Notes under the pieces: model-generated
What the model was told of the DNA's origin: nothing
Databases searched by the model: none
The model's input: only the letters and a program-made list of their open reading frames with translations
Part shown: positions 1 to 8,325 of the stretch, piece after piece
Position numbering within the stretch: the first letter of the stretch is position 1
How the letters are laid out: each line of letters opens with the position of its first letter
Program-made: the position numbers and the translations under genes
Assembly: GCF_020880995.1 (NCBI RefSeq)
Contig: NZ_JAJISD010000005.1
Coordinates: 124,001 to 188,000 of the forward strand
Reading direction: 5' to 3'
Length of the DNA stretch: 64,000 nt
Source of the DNA: Reyranella aquatilis
GTDB taxonomy: Bacteria; Pseudomonadota; Alphaproteobacteria; Reyranellales; Reyranellaceae

Positions 1-1
1 G

Positions 2-619
2 CCGCTGCCGTCGGGCGAGCTGAAACTGCACCATGCGCTGATCTGGATGGCGCTGCAGAGCGCGGTGGGCGCCGCCGTCCTGTTCAAGCTCAACAAGTTC
101 GCGGGCGGCGTGGCGCTGCTCTCGCTGCTGCTGGTCGCCGTCTACCCGGCGATGAAGAAGATCACGTCGTGGCCGCAGGTCGTGCTGGGCTTCGCCTTCA
201 ACTGGGGCGCGCTGGTGGGCTATGCCGCCGTGACCTCGACGCTCTCCTGGGCCACCGTCGCGCTCTATCTCGGCGGCGTCGCCTGGACGATGGTCTACGA
301 CACGATCTACGCCATGCAGGACCAGCGCGACGATGCCGTGGTCGGCGTCAAGTCGACGGCGCGCCGCTTTGCCGCCGCCCCGCGCCGCTGGCTCACCTTC
401 TTCGCCGTGCTGGCGCTCGTGCTGTGGACGGCAACCGGGCTGCTGGCGCTGCTGGGACCGGGCTACTTCGTCCTGCTGGCCTGCATCGCCGCGCACTTCG
501 TGTGGCAGATCGCCCTGCTGAAGCCGCACGACCCGGCCGACTGCCTGATGCGCTTCAAGTCGAACCGGGCAGTCGGCTGGCTGATGCTGGCTGCGCTCGT
601 CGCCGACAGGCTGTACTGA
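2..619 (+). CDS. ubiA: 4-hydroxybenzoate polyprenyltransferase UbiA, 3' part (5' end outside window)
   Basis: This integral-membrane prenyltransferase joins the polyprenyl tail to 4-hydroxybenzoate in ubiquinone synthesis. The reading frame is open from base 2, before the first ATG at 47. It begins with the UbiA-type stretch RPLPSGELKLHHAL (the R lies outside the window), so the gene is cut by the window edge and the ATG at 47 is internal. The second Asp-rich motif is seen as YDTIYAMQDQRDD, followed by VGVKSTARRF, both typical of UbiA. Several hydrophobic helices follow. The next gene starts 5 bases after the stop. ubiD lies 5.4 kb downstream, so two ubiquinone genes share this neighbourhood. 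Confidence 0.93.
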   Translation, partial: PLPSGELKLHHALIWMALQSAVGAAVLFKLNKFAGGVALLSLLLVAVYPAMKKITSWPQVVLGFAFNWGALVGYAAVTSTLSWATVALYLGGVAWTMVYDTIYAMQDQRDDAVVGVKSTARRFAAAPRRWLTFFAVLALVLWTATGLLALLGPGYFVLLACIAAHFVWQIALLKPHDPADCLMRFKSNRAVGWLMLAALVADRLY

Positions 620-624
620 GGTTC

Positions 625-1296
625 ATGGCGAGACTTCCCAAGGACCCCGAGAATTTCATCCGCACCAACACCGCGCTCGAGGCGCCTGCCATGGTGCCCG
701 AATTCAGGCTGTGGCTTGCCAGCGAATACGTGCCGATCTGGCAGGCGACCGAGGCGTGGCTCGAGGAGCAGAACGTCGATCCCCCCTATTGGGCGTTCTG
801 CTGGCCGGGCGGCCAGGCCATCGCGCGCTACCTGCTGGACAATCCCTCGCTGGTGGCCGGCAAGCGCGTGATCGACTTCGCCGCCGGCTCGGGCGTCTCC
901 TCGATGGCGGCGGCGCGCTGCGGCGCGGCGTCGGTGGTGGCCAACGACATCGACAGGCTCTCGCTGATCGCGGCGAGCCTCAACGCCTCGGCCAACGGCC
1001 TGTCGATCGAGACGAGCGGCGAGGACTGGCTGGCCGGGGCGCCCGGAAGCCCCGAGGCCGACGTGGTGATCGCGGGCGACGTCTGTTACGAGCGGGAAAT
1101 GTCGGTCCAGGCGCTGGCCTGGCTGCGCAGCCATGCCGAAAAGGGCCGGCTGGTGCTGCTGGGCGACCCGGGCCGCAACTATTTCAGTGCCCAGGGCCTC
1201 GAGGAGCGGGGTCGCTACGAGATCCCGACCACCCTCCAGCTCGAAAACCGAGGGATGCGCGAGACCGTGGTGTGGCGGGTGCTGCCGGTTTCATGA
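625..1296 (+). CDS. class I SAM methyltransferase, ETF-beta lysine methyltransferase type
   Basis: The predicted 223-residue protein resembles bacterial relatives of ETFBKMT/METTL20, which trimethylate lysines of the electron-transfer flavoprotein beta subunit. The family signature PPYWAFCWPGGQAIARYLLDNP-like block (written here only in part: WAFCWPGGQAIARYL) is present near residue 55. It is followed by the SAM-binding loop VIDFAAGSGVSS and the acidic strand-end motif NDID. The start at 625 was chosen because it follows the ubiA stop by 5 bases and gives the family's normal length. It probably forms an operon with ubiA. PrmA-like specificity is the alternative, but the WAFCWPGG block favours ETF-beta. 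Confidence 0.82.
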   Translation: MARLPKDPENFIRTNTALEAPAMVPEFRLWLASEYVPIWQATEAWLEEQNVDPPYWAFCWPGGQAIARYLLDNPSLVAGKRVIDFAAGSGVSSMAAARCGAASVVANDIDRLSLIAASLNASANGLSIETSGEDWLAGAPGSPEADVVIAGDVCYEREMSVQALAWLRSHAEKGRLVLLGDPGRNYFSAQGLEERGRYEIPTTLQLENRGMRETVVWRVLPVS

Positions 1297-1356
1297 CTCC
1301 GGGTGTTATAATTCCGTCACTGTTCTTTCACAGACAACTCGGGGTACAGCTAAGGA

Positions 1357-2109
1357 ATGCCCCCTGCCGTTCAGAAATCAAAGATAAAGCCTGCCGATTT
1401 CGCGAGCCTCTACGAGGGCTTCAATGCCCCGGTCTCGCGCTTCGACTGCGGCCGCAAGTGCGCGCCGCTCAACGACGGCGAGCCGGTCTGCTGCTCGACG
1501 CAGAATGCGGTGCCGGTGGTGCACAAGGTCGAATGGGACCTGCTCAAGACCCGCACCGACCTGTGGTCGAAGTTCAAGCCCTACGACTACGCCACCAAGA
1601 AGATCGTCGAGGAACTCACGCCCGACTGCATGGCGATCCACTGCAAGGGCGCGCGCTTCTGTGAGCGCGACAACCGCACGATCGCCTGCCGCGGCTTCCC
1701 CTTCTATCCCTACCTGACGCGCAAGAAGGAATTCGTCGGCATCGGCACCTACTGGGTGTTCGAGGACCGCTGCTGGATGATGTCCCACCTCGAGATCGTC
1801 GACCGCACGTTCGTCGAGGAATTCATCGCCACCTACGAGGCGCTGTTCATCAAGGACAAGAGCGAGTTCGACACCTATGTCGACTTCTCGGCCTCGGCGC
1901 GTCGCGTCTACTCGCGCTGGAAGCGGGAGATTCCGCTGCTCGGCCGCAAGGGCGAACTGCTGATCGTGACGCCCTCGACCGGCGAGATCCGCCCCGGCAA
2001 GTCGAAGGACTTTCCCAAGGTCGAGCCGTTCAACTCCGAGAAGAACTACAAGCAGGCGATCAAGGATGCCGGCGGCGTCCCGCCGCCCGAGGGCCTGCGC
2101 CCCGCCTGA
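1357..2109 (+). CDS. cysteine-cluster protein of unknown function
   Basis: The 250-residue protein is cytosolic, with no signal peptide or membrane segment. Eight cysteines (31, 35, 45, 46, 91, 96, 102, 111) fall in the first half, in the order C-x3-C-x9-CC and C-x4-C-x5-C-x8-C. This pattern suggests a metal site, like the zinc- or iron-chelating YkgJ-type clusters, but I could not assign a family with certainty. The C-terminal half is rich in aromatic and basic residues. The start at 1357 has an AAGGA ribosome site 3 bases upstream. The gene is followed by an inverted-repeat element. Confidence 0.75.
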   Translation: MPPAVQKSKIKPADFASLYEGFNAPVSRFDCGRKCAPLNDGEPVCCSTQNAVPVVHKVEWDLLKTRTDLWSKFKPYDYATKKIVEELTPDCMAIHCKGARFCERDNRTIACRGFPFYPYLTRKKEFVGIGTYWVFEDRCWMMSHLEIVDRTFVEEFIATYEALFIKDKSEFDTYVDFSASARRVYSRWKREIPLLGRKGELLIVTPSTGEIRPGKSKDFPKVEPFNSEKNYKQAIKDAGGVPPPEGLRPA

Positions 2110-2126
2110 GACGGTTGCCGGTTGCT

Positions 2127-2265
2127 GGCACCGCCCAAGGGTCCCTCGCTTCGCTCGGGATGACATCTTTTTCGATTTGAACGAGGTGCGCCATATCGGG
2201 GGCGCACAACGCCAATACCCCAACGGTGTCATCCCGAGCGAAGCGAGGGACCCTTCCTCGGTGCC
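2127..2265. repeat. inverted-repeat intergenic element, family A (copy 1)
   Basis: A 29-base arm at 2137-2165 (GGGTCCCTCGCTTCGCTCGG core) is repeated in perfect inverted orientation at 2227-2255. Matching flanks (CACCG / CGGTG) lengthen the arms. About 60 bases separate the arms. Related palindromes lie at 27468-27539 and 56118-56190. It looks like a REP/MITE-type repeat. It has no coding capacity and may stabilise the end of the upstream transcript. Confidence 0.85.
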
Positions 2266-2290
2266 GGCGGCGTCGTGCTAGAACCACACC

Positions 2291-3193
2291 GTGTCGTTCT
2301 TCACCCGCCGTCGCATCGCCTGGACGCTGCTGCTGCTGACGCCGGCGATGTTCTCCGTGAACATGCTGGGCGCGCGCTACGCCACGTTCGTGCCGCCGAA
2401 CGCGCTGGCGCTGGGACGCTGGTTCTTCGTCGCGCTGCTGCTGCTGCCGTTCGTCTGGCCCCGCCTCGTGCGCCACCGCCATGCCCTCGTACGCGAATGG
2501 CCCGACCTGCTGCTGCTGGGCGCGCTCGGCATGTGGATCTGCGGCGCCTGGGTCTATATCGGCGCGCGCTCCGTGCCGGCGCTCAACATCGGCCTGATCT
2601 ATGCCGCCTCGCCGATCCTGGTGGTGGCGCTGGGCCGTCTCCTTTATCGCGAGCGCCTCACGCCGGGCCGCATCGCGGGCATCGTGCTCTGCCTCGCGGG
2701 TGTCGCCGCGGTGTTCGCCAAGGGCCGGATCGAGAACCTCCTGTCGGTGCGCTTCACCGAAGGCGATCTCTGGATCGCAGCTGCCTCGGCCTGCTGGGGA
2801 CTCTACTCGGTGCTGCTGAAGGCGCGGCCGAGCGCCCTCGATCCGCTGACGCGGCTCTGCGCCATCTCCTTCGCGGGCGCGATCGTGCTGCTGCCGTTCA
2901 CGATCGGCGAGGCGCTGTTCTGGCAGGCGCCCGACCTCGCCGACTGGCGCACCTGGGCCGCCTTCCTGGTGCTTGCGATCATCCCGGGCGTCGGCGCCTA
3001 CGGCGCCTTCGGCTATTGCGTGCGCGAGCTCGGTCCGTCGGTCACCAGCGTGTCGATGTATCTCGGGCCGCTCTATGTCGGCGTCCTCGCCTGGCTGACC
3101 CTTGGCGAAACGCCGCAATGGTATCATCTGATGGGAACCATGCTGGTGCTGCCCGGCTTGTTCCTCGCGACCCGCCCTGCCAAAGGAGCCTGA
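2291..3193 (+). CDS. EamA/DMT-family membrane transporter
   Basis: The 300-residue protein has about ten hydrophobic segments in two EamA halves, as in drug/metabolite exporters. The first half includes ALGRWFFVALLLLPF and ends near GRLLYRERLTPGRIAG. The second half ends with YLGPLYVGVLAWLTLGE, the usual EamA closing motif. The start is GTG at 2291; later ATG codons would remove part of the first helix. The substrate cannot be read from the sequence. The stop is followed after one base by creA, so the two are probably co-transcribed. Confidence 0.85.
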   Translation: MSFFTRRRIAWTLLLLTPAMFSVNMLGARYATFVPPNALALGRWFFVALLLLPFVWPRLVRHRHALVREWPDLLLLGALGMWICGAWVYIGARSVPALNIGLIYAASPILVVALGRLLYRERLTPGRIAGIVLCLAGVAAVFAKGRIENLLSVRFTEGDLWIAAASACWGLYSVLLKARPSALDPLTRLCAISFAGAIVLLPFTIGEALFWQAPDLADWRTWAAFLVLAIIPGVGAYGAFGYCVRELGPSVTSVSMYLGPLYVGVLAWLTLGETPQWYHLMGTMLVLPGLFLATRPAKGA

Positions 3194-3194
3194 G

Positions 3195-3662
3195 ATGACC
3201 CGCCTTTTCCTCGCCGCCCTCGCCCTGCTCGTGGCGCTGCCTGTGGCACTTCCCGCCGCGGCCGAGGAGATCGGCTCCGTCGGCTACCGCTTCAAGTGGC
3301 TGGGGCCCAACGACAAGATCGTGGTCGAGGCCTTCGACGATCCCGACCTCGCCGGCATCACCTGCTACCTGGCGCGCGCCCGCACCGGCGGCCTCAAGGG
3401 CATGGTCGGCCTGGCGGAGGATCCGCCCTACGCCTCGATCTCCTGCCACCAGGTCGGCCCGGTCGATGCCGAGAAGGCCGAGAAGCTGAAGAGCCCGCAC
3501 GAAGTGTTCAGCGAACGCGCCTCGCTGATCTTCAAGACCACCCAGGTCGTGCGCTTCTACGACCCCAAGCGCCGCGCGCTGATCTACCTCACCTATACCG
3601 ACCGCGTGATCGAGGGCAGCCCGCAGAACTCGATCAGCGTCGTGCCCGTCGGCCTGCGCTGA
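3195..3662 (+). CDS. creA: CreA family periplasmic protein
   Basis: The protein has 155 residues, including a signal peptide over about residues 1-23 (LLVALPVALPAAAEE cut region). The mature part matches E. coli CreA closely in motifs: EEIGSV, KIVVEAFDDPD, ITCYLARARTGGLKG, GLAEDPP, ISCHQVGP, QVVRFYDPKR and VIEGSPQNSISVVPV. Two cysteines (ITCY and ISCH) could form a disulfide in the periplasm. The molecular role of CreA is not established; the 'catabolite regulation' name is historical. AAGGAG lies a few bases before the start, inside the end of the EamA gene, which suggests translational coupling. Confidence 0.93.
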   Translation: MTRLFLAALALLVALPVALPAAAEEIGSVGYRFKWLGPNDKIVVEAFDDPDLAGITCYLARARTGGLKGMVGLAEDPPYASISCHQVGPVDAEKAEKLKSPHEVFSERASLIFKTTQVVRFYDPKRRALIYLTYTDRVIEGSPQNSISVVPVGLR

Positions 3663-3683
3663 CTTCTTCCGGAGATCTCTGAA

Positions 3684-4568
3684 ATGACAAGCCGCCCCCC
3701 GCCCAACTGGCGCTCGCTGATGTTCGTGCCCGTGCTGGCCGAACGCTTCATCGCCAAGGCGCACACGCGCGGTGCCGACGCGCTGATCCTCGATCTCGAG
3801 GATTCGATCATTCCATCCAAGAAAGCCGAAGCGCGCGCCGCCATCGCCGCCGCGGTACCGCGCGTCTCCCAGAACGGTGCCGACGTCGTGGTGCGCATCA
3901 ACCGGCCGCTCGAACTGGCCGTGCCGGACATCGAAGCCGCCGTGATGCCCGGCGTGTCGGCCCTGATGCTGCCCAAGGTGATGGGACCCGAGCATGTCCG
4001 CCTGCTGGCCGAGCTGGTGACCGAGCGCGAGCGGCAGCTCGGCATGGAGATCGGCCATACGCGCTTCCTGGTGCTGATCGAGACCGTGGCCGCGCTGCCG
4101 AATCTCTTCGCCATCGCCGCCGAGCCGCGCATGGCGGGCATGTCGGTCGGCGGCGAGGATTTCGCGACCGACATGGGCGCCACGCCCTCGGCCGACAGCA
4201 TGTACGTCTTCGCCATGCAGGGGCTGGCCGCCTGCCGCGCCGCCGGCATCCTGCCGATGGGCTCGATGGGCCAGCTCGCCAAGATCGACGATCTCGATTC
4301 CTATCGCGCCGGGCTGAAGCGCGGCCGGGAACTGGGCTTCACCACGGCCTCCTGCATCCATCCCGCGCACGTGCCGATCATCAACGAGGAATACGGCGCC
4401 TCCGACGCCGAGATCGACCGCGCGCGCCGCCTGCTCGCTGCCTTCGAGGTCGCCAAGGCCAATGGCGAAGGCGCGGTGGCCTTCGAGGGCAGCATGGTCG
4501 ACCTGCCCATCGTCATCCGCGCCGAGCGCCTGCTCGCCCGCGCGGCGTCGTGGAAGAAATCGGGCTGA
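3684..4568 (+). CDS. HpcH/HpaI aldolase / CitE-like lyase
   Basis: This 294-residue TIM-barrel protein belongs to the citrate-lyase-beta-like (CitE/Mcl) group, which cleaves or forms C-C bonds in acyl-CoA or keto-acid substrates. It shows RSLMFVPVLAERF at the N-terminus, LILDLEDSI (Mg2+/phosphate site), VVRIN (substrate arginine), LMLPKV, LIET (metal glutamate) and the late motif GEDFATDMG. The substrate is unknown. It follows creA by 21 bases. Its 3' end abuts the GST gene, whose start lies 17 bases past the stop. It is not part of a citrate lyase operon. Confidence 0.88.
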   Translation: MTSRPPPNWRSLMFVPVLAERFIAKAHTRGADALILDLEDSIIPSKKAEARAAIAAAVPRVSQNGADVVVRINRPLELAVPDIEAAVMPGVSALMLPKVMGPEHVRLLAELVTERERQLGMEIGHTRFLVLIETVAALPNLFAIAAEPRMAGMSVGGEDFATDMGATPSADSMYVFAMQGLAACRAAGILPMGSMGQLAKIDDLDSYRAGLKRGRELGFTTASCIHPAHVPIINEEYGASDAEIDRARRLLAAFEVAKANGEGAVAFEGSMVDLPIVIRAERLLARAASWKKSG

Positions 4569-4585
4569 ACGGGGAACGACCGCAC

Positions 4586-5245
4586 ATGTCGCTCGCGCTC
4601 TACGGCCATCTCTTCTCCTCCTACACCCAGAAGGTGCTGATGGCGCTCTACGAGAACGGTACGCCGTTCGAGTTCCGCGCGCTGGGCCAGGACGAGCCGG
4701 GCAATGTCGGCGCATGGCTGAAGCGCTGGCCGCTGCGAAAGTTTCCGCTGCTTATCGATGGCGATCGCACGGTCGTCGAAACCAGCATCATCATCGAGTA
4801 CCTGCAGCTTGCTCATCCCGGCCCGCTGCGGCTCATTCCCGACGATCCGATGGCGGCGCTCGACGTGCGCTTCCTCGACCGGTTCTTCGACCTGCATGTG
4901 ATGAACATGATGCAGATCGCGGTGAACGGCGCGCTGACCGGCGACCCGGTGAAGCGCAAGGAAGGGCACGACGAGTCCATCGCGAAGCTTGAACTCGCCT
5001 ACGCCTGGCTGGACGGCGAACTCGCCGGCCGCACCTGGGCTGCCGGCGATGCCTTCACGATGGCCGACTGCGCGGCGGCGCCGTCGCTGTTCTATGCCGA
5101 CTGGGTGCACCGGATCCCGGAATCGTATCCTGTGCTCCGCGCCTATCGCACGCGCCTGCTGGAACGCCCCTCCTTCGCGCGCTGCGTCGAGGAGGCGAGA
5201 CAGTTCCGCCCCCTCTTCCCGCTGGGCGCCCCGGACCGGGATTGA
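4586..5245 (+). CDS. glutathione S-transferase family protein
   Basis: The protein has about 219 residues: an N-terminal thioredoxin-like domain (LALYGHLFSSYTQKVLMALYENG, with VVETSIIIEYL marking the glutathione gamma-glutamyl site) and an all-helical C-terminal domain (AWLDGELAGRTWAAGDAFTMADCAAAP). The start at 4586 (MSLALYG) is preferred over an in-frame ATG at 4550, because the earlier one lies inside the upstream gene and adds non-conserved residues. The gene closes a probable operon with the lyase and creA. A 10-bp hairpin lies 10 bases after the stop. Confidence 0.88.
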   Translation: MSLALYGHLFSSYTQKVLMALYENGTPFEFRALGQDEPGNVGAWLKRWPLRKFPLLIDGDRTVVETSIIIEYLQLAHPGPLRLIPDDPMAALDVRFLDRFFDLHVMNMMQIAVNGALTGDPVKRKEGHDESIAKLELAYAWLDGELAGRTWAAGDAFTMADCAAAPSLFYADWVHRIPESYPVLRAYRTRLLERPSFARCVEEARQFRPLFPLGAPDRD

Positions 5246-5255
5246 GAGTCACACT

Positions 5256-5279
5256 CCTCTCCCCCGATAGGGGGAGAGG
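5256..5279. repeat. family B hairpin element (single arm pair)
   Basis: The sequence CCTCTCCCCC-GATA-GGGGGAGAGG forms a 10-bp perfect stem between two convergent genes. It is a short form of the longer family B elements at 43705, 55152, 61178 and 63539. It has no T tract. It could slow transcription from either side. Confidence 0.75.
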
Positions 5280-5290
5280 AAACATGAAAG

Positions 5291-6013
5291 TCACCGATAC
5301 AGAAACGTCCCCAGCAGCACCCAGCGGCCGGCCTTTGGCGTGCCGACCAGCGGCGTCGTGTAGTGCCAGAACGGCAGCCGGTAGGCCGTCACGGTGGCGG
5401 GGCCTGCCACCGACACGATCTCGCTGAAATGGCCGGCGCGGCTGTAGACCAGCCACTGGTGTTCGACGCCAGGGCCGCACAGGCTGAGATGCAGGTCGAT
5501 GTACCCGCCCTTGGCAGCATCGTTCTCCGGATGGTGGTCGTTGTGCGGGCCGGCATAGTCGCCCGGCCCGTAGCGCAGCACCTGGAGCCCCCAGCCCCCC
5601 TTGAGTCGGCGTCCCGCCAGCGCCTCGGCGAAGGCTCGGTAACTCTCCGATCGCATCATGCGCGCGAGGCCGATCCGTTCGGCGGCCTTCACGCCGGGTT
5701 CGCGGCGGCTCTCGAAGTAGATGGTGCGGGCGCGGCTGCTCTTGGGCAGCAGCTCGCCGTAATCCTGCGTCATCCCAAAGATCGTATCGGGGGGAATCGG
5801 CTTCTCGATCGGCTCGAGGGTATCCAACAGCTCGGCCTCCAGCGTGCGTCGAACGCGCGCGATCCTGGCACGGTCGAGCAGGTCCTCCGAGCTGAGGAAA
5901 CGCGTGCGCGGATTGGCCAGCGCGCCGCACAGCGGATGGGTGCCCGCCAGTACGCGCCGGCCGGCGCGGCTCAACAGGTCCTCGAACTCCGCCGGAATGT
6001 CGTTTGATCTCAT
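5291..6013 (-). CDS. 2OG-Fe(II) oxygenase-like protein
   Basis: The 240-residue protein has a C-terminal half resembling the double-stranded beta-helix of 2-oxoglutarate/Fe(II) oxygenases. [22 protein letters not shown] holds a candidate HxD iron pair (only part is quoted: GPHNDHHPE), followed by [11 protein letters not shown]. The distal iron histidine and the 2OG arginine are not obvious; candidates are FWHYTTP and GRWVLL. The N-terminal half is helical and unassigned. It is divergent from ubiD, with only 30 bases between the starts, so promoters overlap. Function and substrate are unknown. Confidence 0.65.
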   Translation of the reverse strand: MRSNDIPAEFEDLLSRAGRRVLAGTHPLCGALANPRTRFLSSEDLLDRARIARVRRTLEAELLDTLEPIEKPIPPDTIFGMTQDYGELLPKSSRARTIYFESRREPGVKAAERIGLARMMRSESYRAFAEALAGRRLKGGWGLQVLRYGPGDYAGPHNDHHPENDAAKGGYIDLHLSLCGPGVEHQWLVYSRAGHFSEIVSVAGPATVTAYRLPFWHYTTPLVGTPKAGRWVLLGTFLYR

Positions 6014-6043
6014 CGGTCGGCCCCTCTAAACGACGTCCCTAGC

Positions 6044-7561
6044 ATGCCATACGCCTCGCTTCGCGACTTCATCGACCGTCTGGAGAAGAGCGGCCGTCTC
6101 GTGCGCGTCACCGCGCCGGTTTCGCCGCATCTCGAGATGACCGAGATCCAGACCCGCCTGCTGGCCGAGCAGGGTCCGGCGGTGCTGTTCGAGAACGTCG
6201 TGCGCCCCGACGGTACGCGCTCCGACATCCCGGTGCTGGTCAACCTGTTCGGCACGGTCGAGCGGGTGGCCTGGGGCATGGACCGCGAACCCGGCCAGTT
6301 GCGCGCCGTGGGCGAGACGCTGGCCTTCCTGCGCCAGCCCGAGCCGCCGGGCGGCTGGCGCGAGGCGCTCGAGATGCTGCCGATGGTGCGCACCGTCATG
6401 GCGATGAAGCCGAAGACGGTGAGTTCGGCGCCCTGCCAGGAGATCGTGCTCACCGGCGACGATATCGACCTCGCGAAGCTGCCGATCCAGACCTGCTGGC
6501 CGGGCGAGCCGGCGCCGCTCATCACCTGGCCGCTGGTGGTGACGCAGGGCCCGAACCCGAAGGGCGACAAGCAGGACAGTTTCAACCTCGGCATCTATCG
6601 CCTGCAGGTGACGGGACGGAACACGACGCTGATGCGCTGGCTGAAGCATCGCGGCGGCGCGCAGCATCACCAGCGCTGGCAGAAGTCGGGCAAGCGCGAG
6701 CCGCTGCCGGCCGCGGTGGTGATCGGCGCCGATCCCGGCACCATCCTCGCCGCCGTGACGCCGGTGCCCGACACGCTGTCGGAGTATCAGTTCGCGGGCC
6801 TGCTGCGCGGCCGGAAGGCCGAGCTGGTCGCCTGCAAGACCGTGCCGCTCAAGGTGCCCGCCGAGGCCGAGATCGTGCTCGAAGGCCATGTCAGCCTCGA
6901 CGATTACGGCGATGAGGGTCCCTACGGCGACCACACCGGCTACTACAACAGCGTCGAGCAGTTCCCGGTCTTCACGATCAGCGCCATCACGATGCGGCGC
7001 AAGCCGATCTACCTCTCGACCTTCACCGGCCGGCCGCCCGACGAGCCCTCGGTGCTGGGCGAGGCGCTGAACGAGGTGTTCATCCCCCTCTTCCAGCAGC
7101 AGTTCCCCGAGGTCGTCGACTTCTGGCTGCCGCCGGAAGGCTGTTCCTACCGCATCGCCGTCGTGTCGATGAAGAAGGCCTACGCGGGTCACGCCAAGCG
7201 CGTGATGATGGGCGTTTGGAGCTACCTGCGGCAGTTCATGTACACCAAGTGGGTGATCGTGGTGGACGCCGACATCGACGCGCGCAACTGGAAGGACGTG
7301 ATGTGGGCGCTGTCGACCCGCATGGACCCGGCGCGCGACATCACGGTGATCGAGAACACGCCGATCGACTATCTCGACTTCGCGAGTCCGGTGTCGGGCC
7401 TCGGCTCCAAGATCGGCCTCGATGCCACCGACAAGTTCCCGGGCGAGAGCAACCGCGAATGGGGCCGGCAGATCCGCATGGACGACGCGGTGATCGAGAA
7501 GGTCGACGCGATGTGGAAAAACCTGGGCCTGCCGGGATCGGGAAGGAAGATCTGGCGTTAA
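6044..7561 (+). CDS. ubiD: UbiD family decarboxylase (4-hydroxy-3-polyprenylbenzoate decarboxylase)
   Basis: This 505-residue prenylated-FMN-dependent decarboxylase would remove the ring carboxyl group of the ubiquinone precursor. UbiD landmarks are present: [17 protein letters not shown] at the start, [40 protein letters not shown] (prFMN/metal region), [22 protein letters not shown] with the catalytic Glu-Arg-Glu region, and [28 protein letters not shown]. The length fits the ubiquinone-type UbiD. No ubiX is present in the window. With ubiA at the left edge it supports an aerobic ubiquinone pathway. An HD-domain gene follows after 27 bases. Confidence 0.93.
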   Translation: MPYASLRDFIDRLEKSGRLVRVTAPVSPHLEMTEIQTRLLAEQGPAVLFENVVRPDGTRSDIPVLVNLFGTVERVAWGMDREPGQLRAVGETLAFLRQPEPPGGWREALEMLPMVRTVMAMKPKTVSSAPCQEIVLTGDDIDLAKLPIQTCWPGEPAPLITWPLVVTQGPNPKGDKQDSFNLGIYRLQVTGRNTTLMRWLKHRGGAQHHQRWQKSGKREPLPAAVVIGADPGTILAAVTPVPDTLSEYQFAGLLRGRKAELVACKTVPLKVPAEAEIVLEGHVSLDDYGDEGPYGDHTGYYNSVEQFPVFTISAITMRRKPIYLSTFTGRPPDEPSVLGEALNEVFIPLFQQQFPEVVDFWLPPEGCSYRIAVVSMKKAYAGHAKRVMMGVWSYLRQFMYTKWVIVVDADIDARNWKDVMWALSTRMDPARDITVIENTPIDYLDFASPVSGLGSKIGLDATDKFPGESNREWGRQIRMDDAVIEKVDAMWKNLGLPGSGRKIWR

Positions 7562-7588
7562 CGGGGAGCCACAGCGAGGGTTACCCGG

Positions 7589-8164
7589 ATGGACGACTTC
7601 AAGAATCTCGAGAACGCTTCGGTCGATGACCTCAAGGCCATCGCCAAGGGCCAGGCCGACATCGCCAGCAAGGTCGGCGATCACCTGATCGCGCATCTGA
7701 GCCTGCTGAAAGGCGACTTCGGCGGCTTTCCGATCGACCGCTACGACCATTGCATCCAGGCCGCGACCCGCGCCTTCAACGACAAGCGCAGCGCCGAGTA
7801 TGTCGTCTGCGCCCTGTTCCACGACATCGGCGATACGCTGGCCCCCTACAATCACGCCGAGGTGGTCGCCGAGATGCTGCGGCCCTTCATCGACGACCGG
7901 CATTACTTCATCGTCCAGCGCCATGGCGTGTTCCAGGGCTACTACTTCTGGGGCAAGCTCGGCCTCGACCGGAACGCGCGCGACCAGTACAGGGACAGCC
8001 CGTACTACGACGACACCGTCGAGTTCTGCGAAAAGTACGACAGCCCGTCCTTCGACAAGGACTATCCGAATCTTCCGATCGAGACGTTTCGCCCGCTGAT
8101 CGACGAGGTGCTCAAGTCACCGAAGCAGGCGTCGGTCTATACCGCGATCTTCAACAAGGCGTAG
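7589..8164 (+). CDS. HD-domain protein
   Basis: The 191-residue protein has an HD-type metal-binding core: H54 in RYDHC, H78-D79 in FHDIGD and H89 in YNHAEVV. This spacing is like HD phosphohydrolases or HD-fold mixed-valent di-iron oxygenases such as PhnZ. A second conserved-looking block, HYFIVQRHGVFQGYYFWGKLG, carries two more histidines that could complete a di-metal site. No signal peptide is seen. It follows ubiD by 27 bases and may be co-transcribed, but no link with ubiquinone synthesis can be shown. The substrate is unknown. Confidence 0.8.
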   Translation: MDDFKNLENASVDDLKAIAKGQADIASKVGDHLIAHLSLLKGDFGGFPIDRYDHCIQAATRAFNDKRSAEYVVCALFHDIGDTLAPYNHAEVVAEMLRPFIDDRHYFIVQRHGVFQGYYFWGKLGLDRNARDQYRDSPYYDDTVEFCEKYDSPSFDKDYPNLPIETFRPLIDEVLKSPKQASVYTAIFNKA

Positions 8165-8325
8165 CGCGCGGCGCACGGAGGGCGAAGCGGCGCGGGGCCG
8201 GACGGTCCCGCCATCGCCGAAGGTTTACAGCGGCCCGGCTGACTGCACGGCCGCTGAGAGGAGCCCCGCACGCTTTCGAGCGTTGAGGCCCGCAGAAAAC
8301 CTCATTTCGCGCTCAAGGGTCCCGC